A DNA stretch of 64,000 nt, taken from Streptococcus sp. S784/96/1. GTDB taxonomy: Bacteria > Bacillota > Bacilli > Lactobacillales > Streptococcaceae. Each line of letters begins with the position of its first letter. Position 1 is the stretch's first letter. Positions 1 through 9,967 of this stretch are shown in pieces. Where the stretch lies: the NCBI RefSeq assembly GCF_902729355.1, contig NZ_CACVCC010000001.1:1-64000 (forward strand). Direction: 5' to 3'. The notes under the pieces are model-generated. The model had not been told where the DNA came from and did not search any database. It was given only the letters and a program-made list of their open reading frames with translations. The position numbers were made by a program, and so were the translations under genes.

Positions 1-1
1 A

Positions 2-142
2 TCAGATGAGGAGAAAGAGTATTTAAGGTATTTAATGAGTGGGGAATGTTTTAAGGGGAGACGTGCTTTTCAGAGAAAGGTTAAAGCTAAGTTAGGGAGA
101 CTTGGATGGGGGAGCGATTATCGGTGGTTAAAGGGGTATTAA
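2..142 (+). CDS. C-terminal end of an unrecognised protein (partial)
   Basis: An open frame runs in from the window edge and stops with TAA at 140-142, giving 46 residues. The piece is rich in Lys, Arg and Tyr (ending WLKGY) and I do not recognise a family. It is convergent with the minus-strand gene that follows, and a hairpin at 141-162 separates the two. The rest of the gene lies outside the window, so it could equally be a short spurious frame. Confidence 0.4.
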   Translation, partial: SDEEKEYLRYLMSGECFKGRRAFQRKVKAKLGRLGWGSDYRWLKGY

Positions 143-162
143 AAAAGCACTCTTTTGAGTGC
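141..162 (-). terminator. Rho-independent terminator after ntdp
   Basis: Six-base-pair arms GCACTC / GAGTGC with a TTTT loop (147-162). On the minus strand they are followed by six T (complement of the A-run 141-146). It lies just past the stop of the minus-strand ntdp gene and could also serve the partial plus-strand gene. Confidence 0.7.
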
Positions 163-170
163 GGACAACT

Positions 171-704
171 TTAACGATTCTTTAGTTCAAGATAACGTTT
201 GTACCAAATTTTGATATAGGCAGGTGAGAATGGTCCTTTCTCATTATTAATCCAATCTACAAGAATTTTAACATTTTCTTTTAGGATAAAGTCCAGATCG
301 TTTGAATACCCCATTTGTTTTTTATGACTTTCGTATTCATCTACATCAAGGAGTTTTTTTTCTCCGTCTGTAAAAACTTTGACATCTAGGTCATAATCAA
401 TATATTTGAGTGCTTCTTCATCTAAGACATGAGGACTAGCGATGTTACAATAATAAGAAACGCCGTTTTCTCGTATCATTGCAATGATATTAAACCAATA
501 TTTTTTATGAAAATAGACTATAGCAGGTTCACGAGTGACCCAACGTCGTCCATCGTTTTCAGTGACTAATGTGTGATCATTGACTCCAATAACTGCATTT
601 TCAGTTGTCTTTAGTACCATAGTATCGCGCCATGTACGGTGCAAACTACCATCATGCTTATAACTTTGAATTGTAATAAAGTCGCCTTCTTTGGGTAATT
701 TCAT
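171..704 (-). CDS. ntdp: Nucleoside tri-/diphosphatase, DUF402 family (Ntdp)
   Basis: A 177-residue protein with the full-length DUF402 layout. It has a beta-rich N-terminal half including the family-typical HRTWRDT stretch near residues 22-28, then an acidic segment ([12 protein letters not shown]) and a helical C-terminus. Characterised Gram-positive relatives hydrolyse nucleoside tri- and diphosphates with a divalent metal; that activity is family knowledge. The start follows an AGAAAG-type ribosome site. It sits downstream of recX on the same strand with an 80-bp gap, and the two may be cotranscribed. Family assignment is firm, the exact substrate is not. Confidence 0.85.
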   Translation of the reverse strand: MKLPKEGDFITIQSYKHDGSLHRTWRDTMVLKTTENAVIGVNDHTLVTENDGRRWVTREPAIVYFHKKYWFNIIAMIRENGVSYYCNIASPHVLDEEALKYIDYDLDVKVFTDGEKKLLDVDEYESHKKQMGYSNDLDFILKENVKILVDWINNEKGPFSPAYIKIWYKRYLELKNR

Positions 705-784
705 GGCAATCTTCTTTCTACAATTTGTTATCCTTAATAGAATAGCATATTTTTAATAAAAAAGCACGATTTTGATAATATAAT

Positions 785-1561
785 CTAAAAATATTCTCTT
801 AAAGCCGAACGAATATCATCAAAGTCATATCCTTTTCGAGCTAGTGTCTGTGTTAAACGTTGTCTTAAATCGTAACCTTCATATCGTTTTGAAAGTCGTT
901 GATAAGCTTTTTCGAGTTCTTTTTCTAGAAGGCTTTCTTCGAGTTGAATATCTTTTTCTATACTAAGGCGAGATGTGGCTATTTTAGCTTGTGAGAAGTT
1001 GAAGCCTCTTGTAACTAAATTTTGCTGGATTTTTTCTTTTAATTTTTTTTCAGGGAGTTTGGTTTGGTATTTGCGATAAAGTTTTTTAGCAATTTTTTCA
1101 GCTAAGGAGCTTAAATCGATATTTCCGAGGAGTTCATCGAGTAATGTTGAAGCGATTCCTTTTTGCATGAGTTTTTGTTTAAGGACGTAAGCACCTTTAT
1201 CACCTGTATGTTTATTAGCTTCAATAACTTGTTGGGCATAGGCTTTATCGTCAATCCATTTATCTGCTTTGAGTGATTTGATGATATCAGGGATGATATT
1301 AGGTTCGATATCGTGATGAGATAGATAGTCTCTGACCTCTTTCTCAGTGCGTTTTTTGAAAGAGAGGTGATAAAGAGCGAGGTTTTTACCGTAAGAGAAT
1401 TGTGCAAATGATTGAATAGTTTCTAATTCTTCTGGGGTTAGTACCATTCCTTTTGTCATCATAAACCGGACAATAGTGTCCTCTGTTACATAGAGTTTTT
1501 CAGTGCTATCTATTTCAACGAGATAGAGGCGTTTTTTCTTTTCAATTTTTGTGATTTTCAT
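785..1561 (-). CDS. recX: Regulatory protein RecX
   Basis: A 258-residue protein, the usual streptococcal length, made of three-helix repeats with RecX signatures such as LSFKKRTEKEVRDYL, KADKWIDDKAYA and LARKGYDFDDIRSAL at the C-terminus. RecX binds RecA filaments and limits recombinase activity in the cytoplasm; this is known for the family. The start ATG is 70 bp from the divergent gene at 1632, so the two promoters must share this short interval. Confidence 0.95.
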   Translation of the reverse strand: MKITKIEKKKRLYLVEIDSTEKLYVTEDTIVRFMMTKGMVLTPEELETIQSFAQFSYGKNLALYHLSFKKRTEKEVRDYLSHHDIEPNIIPDIIKSLKADKWIDDKAYAQQVIEANKHTGDKGAYVLKQKLMQKGIASTLLDELLGNIDLSSLAEKIAKKLYRKYQTKLPEKKLKEKIQQNLVTRGFNFSQAKIATSRLSIEKDIQLEESLLEKELEKAYQRLSKRYEGYDLRQRLTQTLARKGYDFDDIRSALREYF

Positions 1562-1631
1562 AGTTTGATTATACCAAAAATGGTAAAATAGGGGTTATAA
1601 AAGATAAGGTATTTTACCAAAAGGGGGAGCT

Positions 1632-2576
1632 ATGGCTGATAAAGATAAGATTGTTGATTTAAACCAATATAGGGAAGAGAAGGAATTTGATGAAGATTTG
1701 TTTGAAAATCTTTTAAATATGTCTGATGAAGAGAGTGATGATTTTTATGACAGCATTGCATTTGGTGATGGGCTAAATGCGGATGGTCCAAGTGGGAAAG
1801 AACTTTTGGCAGAGATAAGGCGCTTAGAAGAGCTGGAAAGTGATGGCTATTTGGCTTGGATGATGTCTCCTGAAAAATCCTGGCTAAATCTAGATGCTCG
1901 TCCATATCTTTCTCTTAAGATGGATTTAGCTGTGCTTTATAAGCAGAATGGTCTCTACCAGAAGGCTCTTGAGCACTTCATGCAAATGTTTCGTGAAGAT
2001 CCCAATGATTCTTTGGGATGTCGTTATGAAATTTTGGCTTTATACATTCTTAAGTCGGATTATACGATGGCTGATGCTTTTTTCAGAAGTCGAAAAGAGC
2101 ATGAAGAGGATGCGATGATGGCCATTCCAATGCTTATTTCTGCCATTTTGTCTGACGCTGATAAGCAAGCGGGTGCTTTAATTGAACAGTTGTGTGATCA
2201 GGTTGATGGCTTTTTTGAATTTTGCCGTTTGGAAGAATTTCCGATGGCTCGTGTGCTGGATGCGGGAGCTGTGGAATTCTACGAAGCAAATAGTAAAGAT
2301 AGCCTTTATATTGCTTTGTATAGCATATTACCATTATTGTTGACGACTTCTGTTTATATCCAGGCTTATCTGAATGATCATTTTTCTGATGGTGAGGTCT
2401 ATTTAGAGGACTTTGGCATTCTAAGTTCGGCTCAATTATTAAGCTTGAATGATTATGATATAAAAACAGCAACAGATATCCAATATTATTCAGAAGAAGA
2501 GCTACTAACTATTCCAAAAATTGGTAAGGTAACGCTTAAAAAACTAAAAGAAATAGGAGTGGTGTTTAGAAAGTGA
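1632..2576 (+). CDS. TPR-like protein with C-terminal helix-hairpin-helix-like domain
   Basis: A 314-residue cytoplasmic protein. The N-terminal 60 residues are very acidic. Residues about 90-190 form helical TPR-like repeats ([20 protein letters not shown]). The last 50 residues (tail [17 protein letters not shown]) resemble the HhH-like C-terminal domain of RNA polymerase alpha. A good ribosome site (AAGGGGGAG) precedes the ATG. Its TGA overlaps the start of the rRNA methyltransferase gene, so the two are translationally coupled, which hints at a role in nucleic-acid metabolism. No specific function is known to me. Confidence 0.75.
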   Translation: MADKDKIVDLNQYREEKEFDEDLFENLLNMSDEESDDFYDSIAFGDGLNADGPSGKELLAEIRRLEELESDGYLAWMMSPEKSWLNLDARPYLSLKMDLAVLYKQNGLYQKALEHFMQMFREDPNDSLGCRYEILALYILKSDYTMADAFFRSRKEHEEDAMMAIPMLISAILSDADKQAGALIEQLCDQVDGFFEFCRLEEFPMARVLDAGAVEFYEANSKDSLYIALYSILPLLLTTSVYIQAYLNDHFSDGEVYLEDFGILSSAQLLSLNDYDIKTATDIQYYSEEELLTIPKIGKVTLKKLKEIGVVFRK

Positions 2577-3928
2577 TGACTTTACAAGTTAAACAACGTA
2601 TTCCTTTAAAAATCAAACGGATGGGTATCAATGGTGAGGGTATCGGCTTTTATAAGAAAACGTTGGTGTTTGTGCCTGGTGCGCTCAAGGGAGAAGAAGT
2701 ATTTTGCCAAATTGTTTCGGTGAAGCGTAACTTTGTCGAAGCTCGGCTATTGACCATCAACAAAAAATCAAAATTTCGTGTCGAGCCTTCCTGTGCTATC
2801 TACGAGGAATGTGGCGGTTGTCAGTTGATGCACTTGCGTTATGACCAGCAGTTGGAGTTTAAGGATGATATTATCAAGCAGGCTTTGACTAAATTTAAGC
2901 CGTTAGGTTTTGAGAATTATGAGATTCGTCATACCTTGGGGATGGAAAAACCTGAGCACTATCGTGCAAAATTGCAATTTCAGACCCGTTCATTTGGGGG
3001 TTCTGTTAAGGCTGGTTTATATGCTGAGGGGAGTCATCGCTTGGTCTCAATTGATGACTGTCTGGTACAGGATCAGGTGACGCAACAGATTATCAATCGC
3101 GTGGTTGAGTTGTTAGATAAACATAAGGTTCCAATCTATAATGAGCGTAAAATTGCTGGTATTCGGACTGTTATGGTCAGAAAGGCTGAAAAGACTGGAC
3201 AGGTGCAGTTGATTTTTGTGACTAGTCGTGAGGTTCGTTTAATTAAGGTGATTTTGGATTTAGTGGCAGATTTTCCACAAATTAAAACGGTAGCCTTAAA
3301 TCTTAATAGTTCTAAAACGAGTGATATTTATGGTGATAAAACGGAAATTCTTTGGGGAGTAGATACCATTTCTGAAGAAGTTTTAGATTATGGCTTTAGG
3401 TTATCTCCTAGAGCATTTTACCAATTAAACCCTCAACAAACGCAAGTGTTGTATGGGCAAGTGGTGGCGGCCTTGGACGTTTCTGAAACGGATCACGTGA
3501 TTGACGCTTACTGTGGTGTGGGTACGATTGGATTTGCCTTTGCGGATAAGGTAGCTAGTGTTCGAGGGATGGATATTATTCCTGAGGCTATTGCGGATGC
3601 GAAGCAGAACGCGCAAGCTATGGGATTTGAAAATACTCACTATGAGGCTGGGAAGGCAGAGGATATTATTCCCTGCTGGTATCGTGAAGGATATCGTGCA
3701 GATGCTATTATCGTCGATCCTCCTCGTACAGGTTTAGATGAGAAATTATTAAAGACTATTTTAAACTACCAACCGGAGAAGATGGTTTACGTTTCATGTA
3801 ATACATCAACTTTAGCCAGAGATTTAGTTCAGCTGGCTAAGGTCTATGATGTGAAATATATCCAATCTGTTGATATGTTTCCACATACCGCCAGGACCGA
3901 GGCTGTAGTGAAGCTAATCCGCAGATAG
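2576..3928 (+). CDS. rlmD: 23S rRNA (uracil-5-)-methyltransferase, RumA/RlmCD family
   Basis: A 450-residue SAM-dependent methyltransferase that methylates uracil C5 in 23S rRNA. Residues 1-60 form a TRAM RNA-binding domain. Cys73, Cys79, Cys82 and Cys162 fit the 4Fe-4S cluster of this family. The SAM loop is [14 protein letters not shown], the catalytic cysteine is Cys408 in [11 protein letters not shown], and Glu442 lies near the C-terminus. I chose the ATG at 2576, which overlaps the preceding TGA, although a GTG at 2573 is also in frame. Gram-positive members may modify two positions (RlmCD), so specificity cannot be fixed from sequence. Confidence 0.93.
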   Translation: MTLQVKQRIPLKIKRMGINGEGIGFYKKTLVFVPGALKGEEVFCQIVSVKRNFVEARLLTINKKSKFRVEPSCAIYEECGGCQLMHLRYDQQLEFKDDIIKQALTKFKPLGFENYEIRHTLGMEKPEHYRAKLQFQTRSFGGSVKAGLYAEGSHRLVSIDDCLVQDQVTQQIINRVVELLDKHKVPIYNERKIAGIRTVMVRKAEKTGQVQLIFVTSREVRLIKVILDLVADFPQIKTVALNLNSSKTSDIYGDKTEILWGVDTISEEVLDYGFRLSPRAFYQLNPQQTQVLYGQVVAALDVSETDHVIDAYCGVGTIGFAFADKVASVRGMDIIPEAIADAKQNAQAMGFENTHYEAGKAEDIIPCWYREGYRADAIIVDPPRTGLDEKLLKTILNYQPEKMVYVSCNTSTLARDLVQLAKVYDVKYIQSVDMFPHTARTEAVVKLIRR

Positions 3929-4168
3929 TTTCTGTTACTTGTTGTGTTTTGACAACAGGAGGAGAAATCATGATTTTGAAGTTTTTGTCCTACCCAAGGC
4001 TTCTTTATCAGTGGAAATCTTTTAATAGCAGAGAGTGGGGCAGAAGCCCTGATTTCGAAGTCCTGACTTCCCTTTGCTATCTTATTTCTAGAATCAGGCT
4101 GGAAACAGTCAATAGGTTATTATTTTAGAATAATAAGTGCTTTAATAAGCAAAAATTATCCTATTTAT
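3929..4168. other. Intergenic stretch before the IS element
   Basis: No convincing gene. It holds a small hairpin TGTTGT/ACAACA near 3940-3957 and a GAGAGTGGGGCAGAAG sequence near 4030 that resembles the edge of the streptococcal repeat block seen at 28242. A 52-codon frame (3970-4128) starts after a good GGAGG but has no recognisable product. Confidence 0.5.
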
Positions 4169-4199
4169 ATTAACCCAGCTTGTCAAATTAAGCTAGACA
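4169..4199 (+). repeat. Left terminal inverted repeat of the IS30 element
   Basis: Begins ATTAACCCAG and ends AGCTAGACA. It matches the reverse complement of 5196-5226 at about 27 of 31 positions and overlaps the last codons of the transposase. Confidence 0.8.
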
Positions 4200-5132
4200 T
4201 TTTATGTAACTCAGAAAAACTTGATAAGGTGTTTGATAGTTTAGTGATTTCCTAGGAATGTTATTTCGTCTATCAGCTATAGCTGATAACACTTTTTGAG
4301 ACAAGCCATTAAAATCCATTTGTTTAGGTAGTCCATGACGTCTTAATAACCCATTTGAGTGTTCATTTAATCCAGGTTGCCCTGGGCAACCTGGATTCGC
4401 AAAGAAAATATCAATATCGTGTTGGTTAGAAATCGTCTTTCAATTAGAGAACTCTTTCCCACAATCAAAGGTCATTGATTTAAAGAGATGTTTTGGAAAT
4501 CTTGAGAGCTATCTAGTTAGTGCTTGTTCAATATCACTAGCTTTTCGCCCCTTTGTTCGAAGCGTGATAATAGCTTTAGACTGCTTCTCTACCAATGTGA
4601 TAACAGCACTTTTGTGGTTTTTACCAACAATAGTATCACCTTCAAGATGACCAAACTCGCTATCAAATTCTGGATAGACTTTCGAACGCTCACGAATATC
4701 CCGACGAAAAGCTAGCTTGTCACGTTTTTCGGTCTTACCATTCGGTTTGCGATTTCCCTTCCATGGGAAATCGTCTTTCTTGAAGATGCCACGGTCAGCT
4801 AGGCGATAAAGAGTTCTCATAGAACAAGAGATTTTATCAGGATAAGTTCCTTTAACAACATCCAGACTCCAGTCGCGATCTAAATGCATTTGGATAAATG
4901 TTTGTTCATTTTGAGTGAGTTGGGTTTTACGACGACCACAACGTTGCTTGTTAGCTTTGTAGTGTTCATAGTAATCATAGGCAGTGTGTCCAGCCTTAAA
5001 ATAAGCAATAATCTTATAAATAGTTTGTTTTGATCTTTTGAGTGAGTGACAAATAGCTCTAACTGCCATTCCTTCTTGGTAGTAAGACTCTATCATTAGA
5101 AGCTTGTTTGTGGTAAGATGAGTGTAGGTCAT
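4188..5132 (-). pseudogene. IS30-family transposase, interrupted by two nonsense codons
   Basis: The frame spans 315 codons (314 residues), the family's full length, with a TAG at 4509-4511 and a TGA at 4440-4442. There is no frameshift, as the frame stays continuous to the TAA at 4188. The N-terminal helix-turn-helix (AVRAICHSLKRSKQTIYKII) and the DDE residues are preserved: Asp in HLEGDTIVG, Asp in MTFDCGKEF, Glu in GLNEHSNGLLRR. The second stop sits where relatives carry Trp (EFSNW). An intact 207-residue N-terminal fragment could still be made and might bind the IS ends. Confidence 0.88.
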
Positions 5133-5186
5133 TTATGTTAGTTCCTCTCAGAAAAATGTGGTGTTTATCTGAGACTAACATAAATG
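5130..5186 (-). promoter_or_regulatory. Hairpin burying the transposase ribosome site and start codon
   Basis: Perfect 13-bp arms CATTTATGTTAGT (5130-5142) and ACTAACATAAATG (5174-5186), extended by TCTCAG/CTGAGA. On the minus strand the second arm contains the GAGAGG ribosome site and the ATG. Transcripts entering from outside the IS would fold and hide the start, whereas shorter internal transcripts would not. Such protection is known for several IS elements; here it is inferred from sequence. Confidence 0.6.
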
Positions 5187-5195
5187 GCTTTTTTC

Positions 5196-5226
5196 TGTCT
5201 AGTTTAATTTTACAAATTGGGTTAAT
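5196..5226 (-). repeat. Right terminal inverted repeat of the IS30 element
   Basis: Reverse complement starts ATTAACCCAATTTG and ends AAACTAGACA, mirroring the left end at 4169-4199. Confidence 0.8.
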
Positions 5227-5285
5227 AAAAGGTTAGACATTTTCTGCCATTATGTTTGTTTTGAACTTTAGTCTTATTTGATTTA

Positions 5286-5294
5286 TGATATAAT
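5286..5294 (+). promoter_or_regulatory. Extended -10 promoter element of the dlt operon
   Basis: TGATATAAT is a perfect -10 box (TATAAT, 5289-5294) with the TG extension. No good -35 is seen at 17 bp (CTTTAG), as expected for an extended -10 promoter. It gives a leader of roughly 135 nt before dltX. It is the only strong candidate between the IS border and dltX. Confidence 0.6.
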
Positions 5295-5434
5295 AGTTTA
5301 CGGAATCGTTAATTTGGGATTAGTTTTTGGAATGACAAGACTATCATGCCCCCCCAAAAAAAACGATTTAGTTGGACAACATCAAGCATTGAAACTTTTG
5401 AAATGAGTTTTTCTTTGAGGAATGAGGAGTTGTT

Positions 5435-5557
5435 ATGAGGAATTTGTACCGTTTTATGGTTAGAACCTTTTTTTATGCGGTTATTATATTAATTTTAATT
5501 TATTTATTTAGTTATTTGGGACAAAATCAAGGTAATTTTGTTTACAATGAATTTTAG
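5435..5557 (+). CDS. dltX: DltX, small membrane protein of teichoic acid D-alanylation
   Basis: A 40-residue protein directly upstream of dltA. It has one membrane helix (AVIILILIYLFSYL) and ends FVYNEF, the conserved C-terminal motif of DltX; the RTFFY stretch before the helix is also typical. DltX interacts with DltB/DltD and is needed for D-Ala transfer to teichoic acids in bacteria where it was tested. Ribosome site GAGGAG at 5424-5429. The gap to dltA is only 14 bp. Confidence 0.88.
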   Translation: MRNLYRFMVRTFFYAVIILILIYLFSYLGQNQGNFVYNEF

Positions 5558-5571
5558 AAAGGATGTGACGC

Positions 5572-7110
5572 ATGATTAAGGATATGATTTCTCAGCTAAA
5601 TTATTGGGCTGAGGTTCAAGGAGATTATCCCGTATATGATATTTTAGGAGAGAAACACAGTTACAAAAAGTTAAAAGAAGACTCAGATGCCTTGGCAGCC
5701 TATATTGATTCTTTAAATCTTTTGGAACATTCCCCAATTATGGTATTTGGTGGTCACGAGTATGAGATGTTAGTATGTTTTGTTGCTGCAACAAAGTCAG
5801 GTCATGCTTATATTCCAGTAGATCAGCATTCAGCATTAGAGAGAATTGAAGCTATTTTAGAGATTGCTAAACCAAGTATCGTTCTATCAGTTGGTGATTT
5901 TCCTTTGGCGGAACTATCCGTACCATTGATCAATCTTAATAAAATAAATGAAATATGTACTGAAAAATTGGATTATAAATTGAGTCATTCTGTTAAAGGA
6001 AATGAAACATACTATATTATTTTCACATCTGGAACAACGGGGGCTCCTAAAGGGGTTCAAATTTCTCATAACAATTTACTAAGTTTTACAAACTGGATGA
6101 TTACCTCGGAAGATTTCAAGGTACCTGAGCGTCCACAAATGTTGGCACAACCTCCCTATTCGTTTGATTTATCGGTGATGTACTGGGCGCCAACATTGGC
6201 TAAAGGAGGAACATTGTTTGCCCTACCGAAGACTTTAGTAACAGACTTTAAACGTCTTTTTAGTACTATTTATGAGCTTCCGATAGGTGTCTGGACGTCA
6301 ACACCTTCCTTTGTCGATATGGCCATGGCTTCTCATGATTTTAATGCTGAAACCTTGCCAGATTTATCGCATTTCTATTTTTGTGGTGAAGAGCTGACGC
6401 TTAAAACGGCTCAAAAACTACGCCAACGTTTTCCAAAGGCACGGATTATCAATTCTTACGGCCCAACGGAAGCTACGGTTGCTTTTTCAGCTTTGACCAT
6501 TACCAATGATTTACTTGAATTAGGTGAACGTCTTCCGATTGGTTATGTTAAATCAGATTCTCCAACCTTTATTATTGATGATGAAGGCAAAGTTCTACCC
6601 GCAGGTGAACAGGGAGAAATTGTAGTGACAGGGCCTGCTATTTCTAAGGGTTATCTAAATAATCCAGAGAAGACTGCGGAAGCTTTCTTTGAATTAAACG
6701 GTCAACCAGCTTATCATACAGGTGATTTGGGAATAATGACCCAAGATGGCTTACTGTACTATGGCGGGCGCCTTGATTTTCAAATTAAATTTAACGGTTA
6801 TCGTATCGAATTGGAAGATGTGGCACAAAATCTAAACAAGTCCCAGTTGATTGAAACTGCAGTAGCTGTTCCACGGTATAACAAAGAGCACAAGGTTCAA
6901 AACTTGATTGCTTATGTCGTTCTTAAAGCGGGTATCGCTCAGCAATTTGACAGAGAACTAACTATAACTAAAACCATCCGCGACGAATTAAAAGAAGTGA
7001 TGATGGATTATATGATGCCAACAAAATTCATCTACTGTGACAATTTACCATTGACACCAAATGGGAAAGTTGATCTTAAAGGATTGATTATTGAGGTGAA
7101 CAAGGCATGA
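5572..7110 (+). CDS. dltA: D-alanine--D-alanyl carrier protein ligase DltA
   Basis: A 512-residue adenylate-forming enzyme that activates D-alanine with ATP and loads it onto the DltC phosphopantetheine in the cytoplasm. Seen motifs: the AMP-binding loop [12 protein letters not shown] near residue 152, [19 protein letters not shown], and the C-terminal catalytic Lys499 in PNGKVDLKG. Length matches the family. Ribosome site AGAAAGGATGTG. Its last codons overlap the dltB start (ATGA), indicating coupling. Confidence 0.97.
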   Translation: MIKDMISQLNYWAEVQGDYPVYDILGEKHSYKKLKEDSDALAAYIDSLNLLEHSPIMVFGGHEYEMLVCFVAATKSGHAYIPVDQHSALERIEAILEIAKPSIVLSVGDFPLAELSVPLINLNKINEICTEKLDYKLSHSVKGNETYYIIFTSGTTGAPKGVQISHNNLLSFTNWMITSEDFKVPERPQMLAQPPYSFDLSVMYWAPTLAKGGTLFALPKTLVTDFKRLFSTIYELPIGVWTSTPSFVDMAMASHDFNAETLPDLSHFYFCGEELTLKTAQKLRQRFPKARIINSYGPTEATVAFSALTITNDLLELGERLPIGYVKSDSPTFIIDDEGKVLPAGEQGEIVVTGPAISKGYLNNPEKTAEAFFELNGQPAYHTGDLGIMTQDGLLYYGGRLDFQIKFNGYRIELEDVAQNLNKSQLIETAVAVPRYNKEHKVQNLIAYVVLKAGIAQQFDRELTITKTIRDELKEVMMDYMMPTKFIYCDNLPLTPNGKVDLKGLIIEVNKA

Positions 7111-8360
7111 GTAATTTTTTGTTGAACTTGCCTCGTTTAGAAGTTTATGGGAATCCACAGTATTTTGTTTATCTCATTATGGCTGTACTTCCTATTTTTG
7201 TGGGTCTCTTTTTCAAGAAACGATTTCCAATTTATGAGACCCTTGTAAGTTTGGCTTTTATTGTATTCATGCTGGTTGGTGATGATTTGAGTCAACTCAT
7301 ATCGTTAGTTATCTATGTTGTTTGGCAAGTTTTACTCATCTTAACTTATCAATACTATTGTCAAAAATCTCAATCATCGTGGCTATTTTACCTGTGGGTA
7401 TTTTTAGCTATTTTACCTCTAATCGTTGTCAAAGTTAATCCAATATTATCAGAAGCGCGTGCAACGATGACTTTTGGTTTTTTAGGAATTTCTTACCTAA
7501 CCTTTAAGTCAGTAGGGATGATTATAGAAATGAGGGATGGTGTTTTAAAGGATTTCACAGTCTGGCAATTATTACGCTTTCTTCTTTTCATGCCAACATT
7601 TTCAAGTGGACCGATTGACCGTTTTAGACGTTTTAATGAAGAATACAACTGTATTCCAGAACGAGAAACGTTACTAGAGATGTTAGATCAATCTGTTCGC
7701 TATCTGATGAAAGGGTTCCTTTACAAGTATATTTTAGCTTATACTATAGGACAGTTTTTTCTGATTCCTTTAAAGCAAATGGCTGTGCAGGCAGGCGGTG
7801 TTTTTAATCTAGCTACGTTAGGTGTGATGTATGCTTATGGCCTACATCTATTCTTTGATTTTGCAGGCTATAGTTTATTTGCTTTAAGTGTTTCAAATCT
7901 TTTCGGTATCCGAAGTCCACAGAATTTTGATTCTCCTTTTAAATCACGTGATTTAAAAGAATTTTGGAATCGTTGGCACATGAGTTTATCTTTTTGGTTT
8001 AGAGATTATGTCTTTATGCGATTAGTTAAGGCAATGCTTAAAAATAAAGTCTTTAAAAATCGTAATGTGACTTCAGGAGTTGCCTACCTTATCAATATGA
8101 TACTCATGGGGTTATGGCATGGGTTAACGTGGTATTATGTGCTTTATGGCGTATTTCATGGTTTAGGATTAATCGTCAATGACTGGTGGATTCGTTATAA
8201 AAAGCAACTGAACAAGAAGAGAAAAATCAAAGGACAGTTACCACTTCCTGATAATAGATGGATTCAAGCTTTAGGAATGTTTGTGACATTTCATATCGTG
8301 ATGCTATCTTTCCTAATATTTTCAGGATTTTTAGATCAACTTTGGTTTTCTAATCATTAA
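7107..8360 (+). CDS. dltB: D-alanyl transfer protein DltB (MBOAT family)
   Basis: A 417-residue polytopic membrane O-acyltransferase. It accepts D-Ala from DltC at the inner face and passes it outward for teichoic acid esterification. His291 ([10 protein letters not shown]) and His338 (GLWHGLTWY) match the two active-site histidines known from Streptococcus thermophilus DltB. Many hydrophobic helices span the length. It overlaps dltA by 4 bp. Confidence 0.97.
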   Translation: MSNFLLNLPRLEVYGNPQYFVYLIMAVLPIFVGLFFKKRFPIYETLVSLAFIVFMLVGDDLSQLISLVIYVVWQVLLILTYQYYCQKSQSSWLFYLWVFLAILPLIVVKVNPILSEARATMTFGFLGISYLTFKSVGMIIEMRDGVLKDFTVWQLLRFLLFMPTFSSGPIDRFRRFNEEYNCIPERETLLEMLDQSVRYLMKGFLYKYILAYTIGQFFLIPLKQMAVQAGGVFNLATLGVMYAYGLHLFFDFAGYSLFALSVSNLFGIRSPQNFDSPFKSRDLKEFWNRWHMSLSFWFRDYVFMRLVKAMLKNKVFKNRNVTSGVAYLINMILMGLWHGLTWYYVLYGVFHGLGLIVNDWWIRYKKQLNKKRKIKGQLPLPDNRWIQALGMFVTFHIVMLSFLIFSGFLDQLWFSNH

Positions 8361-8393
8361 TTTAGTTAAAAACGATAAAAAAGGAATTTTACA

Positions 8394-8633
8394 ATGGATA
8401 TTAAAACAGAATTATTAGAAATTATTGATGATCTTTTTATGGAAGATGTGTCTGAAATGCTAGACGAGGACCTGTATGATGCGGGAATTCTTGATAGCTT
8501 GGGAACCGTTGAATTGATTGTAGTCCTAGAGGATCGCTTTGATATTATTGTGCCTGTATCTGAACTTGGTAGAGAAGACTGGAATACTGTTAATAAAATC
8601 GTTGCAGGGATAGAGGGGCTTCGTCATGAGTAG
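8394..8633 (+). CDS. dltC: D-alanyl carrier protein DltC
   Basis: A 79-residue acidic acyl-carrier-like protein. Ser35 in LDSLGTVEL is the phosphopantetheine attachment site. It carries D-Ala from DltA to DltB. Ribosome site AAAAAAGGAA precedes the ATG. Its end overlaps dltD by 8 bp. Confidence 0.97.
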   Translation: MDIKTELLEIIDDLFMEDVSEMLDEDLYDAGILDSLGTVELIVVLEDRFDIIVPVSELGREDWNTVNKIVAGIEGLRHE

Positions 8634-9891
8634 GCGTCTTTGGCAGATTTTAGGTCCTGTCATTTGCGCCATCTTTTTGGTGGTATGTTTAATAGGATTT
8701 TATCCCAATCGTATCATATATTCTATGAAAAATGAAAAGAAAGATGCTGTTTCTTTAACAAAAACTAATTTCAAGAGTAAGTATAAAAAATTACGTGCTT
8801 TTAATGACAGTAATACACAATTTGTCCCATTTTTTGGTTCAAGTGAGTGGTTACGATTTGATGCAATGCATCCATCTGTAATTGCAGAAGCTTATCATCG
8901 TCCATACACCCCCTATCTTTTAGGGCAAAGAGGGGCTGCCTCATTGACCCATTTTTTTGGAACTCAAGGAATTACGGAAACTTTTAAGAAAAAGAAGGCG
9001 ATTTATTTTGTTTCTCCTCAATGGTTTGTGAAATCTGGTACTAATGCCAATGCCTTCCAGAATTATCTTACTAACGGACAGATAGTTGACTTTTTATGCC
9101 AACAAAAGGGAACAAGCTATGACCAATATGCTGCTAAACGGTTGCTAACACTTTATCCAGAGGTTCCTTTTAATGAGTTTTTGAAAAAGGTTTCTAAAGG
9201 AAAAAGATTAAACAATAAAGACATTAAGCAGTTAGCCTTTCAAAGTTACCTTTTGAAAAAAGAAGATTATTTCTTTGGGCAATTCTCGATTGATTTTGGG
9301 AACTATGCTAAGGTTTTGGAACAAGTTAAAAAGTTGCCTAAAGATTTTTCTTATAGTAGGTTAGAAGCGCTAGCTATTGAAGAGGGAGAGGCAGAAACGA
9401 CTAATAATGAATTTGGAATTCGCAATGAATTTTATCAGACTAAAATTGCTGGTCGAAAAAGACAGTTGAGAGGAAGCCAAAAATCATTTGATTATAGAAT
9501 TTCTCCCGAATATCAAGATTTTCAGCTGATGCTTCATCAATTTGCGGAAACCGAAACGAATGTCCTCTTTATTATTCCACCGGTTAATAGTAAGTGGGCT
9601 GCTTTTACTGGTCTTGACCAAGAAATGTATCAACAGACTGTTGACAAAATTAAATACCAATTACAGAGTCAAGGATTTACGCATATCGCTGATTTTTCAA
9701 GAGACGGTGATAAGGAGTTCTTCATGCAAGATACGATTCACATTGGCTGGAAAGGGTGGCTTGAGATGGATAAGAATGTTAATCCTTTTTTGACGAAAGA
9801 ATCAGAAAAAACTAATTATCAACTCAATCCTAATTTTTTGACTGAAGAGTGGGAAGATTATATCGGTGATCCGAGAGATTTTAGCCGATAA
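8626..9891 (+). CDS. dltD: D-alanyl-lipoteichoic acid biosynthesis protein DltD
   Basis: A 421-residue protein with one N-terminal membrane anchor (residues about 7-25) and a large extracytoplasmic SGNH-hydrolase-like domain. Candidate nucleophile Ser72/Ser73 lies in [10 protein letters not shown], and Asp369/His372 in [10 protein letters not shown] complete the triad. DltD acts at the outer face in transfer of D-Ala onto lipoteichoic acid. It is the last gene of the operon, and a hairpin terminator follows 45 bp later. Confidence 0.96.
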   Translation: MSRRLWQILGPVICAIFLVVCLIGFYPNRIIYSMKNEKKDAVSLTKTNFKSKYKKLRAFNDSNTQFVPFFGSSEWLRFDAMHPSVIAEAYHRPYTPYLLGQRGAASLTHFFGTQGITETFKKKKAIYFVSPQWFVKSGTNANAFQNYLTNGQIVDFLCQQKGTSYDQYAAKRLLTLYPEVPFNEFLKKVSKGKRLNNKDIKQLAFQSYLLKKEDYFFGQFSIDFGNYAKVLEQVKKLPKDFSYSRLEALAIEEGEAETTNNEFGIRNEFYQTKIAGRKRQLRGSQKSFDYRISPEYQDFQLMLHQFAETETNVLFIIPPVNSKWAAFTGLDQEMYQQTVDKIKYQLQSQGFTHIADFSRDGDKEFFMQDTIHIGWKGWLEMDKNVNPFLTKESEKTNYQLNPNFLTEEWEDYIGDPRDFSR

Positions 9892-9936
9892 GTATTGAGT
9901 GCAATAGGACATTTTAATAGAAAAATAAAAGGATTT

Positions 9937-9967
9937 CATTTTGGAAACATCAAAATGGAGTCTTTTT
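9937..9967 (+). terminator. Terminator of the dlt operon
   Basis: Arms CATTTTG (9937-9943) and CAAAATG (9951-9957), followed by GAGTCTTTTT. Confidence 0.65.

Larger units (their letters stand above)
4169..5226 (-). mobile_element. IS30-family insertion sequence (IS1239-like), decayed
   Basis: A 1,058-bp element bounded by 31-bp imperfect terminal inverted repeats (4169-4199 and 5196-5226, about four mismatches). It carries one transposase frame. Length and protein resemble IS1239 of Streptococcus pyogenes from memory. The transposase has two in-frame stop codons, so the copy is not autonomous. No clear target duplication is seen. Its right end lies about 60 bp upstream of the -10 box of the dlt operon. 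Confidence 0.88.

Noticed and set aside
3970-4128. A 52-codon frame after a good GGAGG site downstream of the rRNA methyltransferase
   Set aside because: No recognisable product; it overlaps sequence resembling a dispersed repeat edge (GAGAGTGGGGCAG) and ends next to the IS, so it is more likely a remnant or chance frame.
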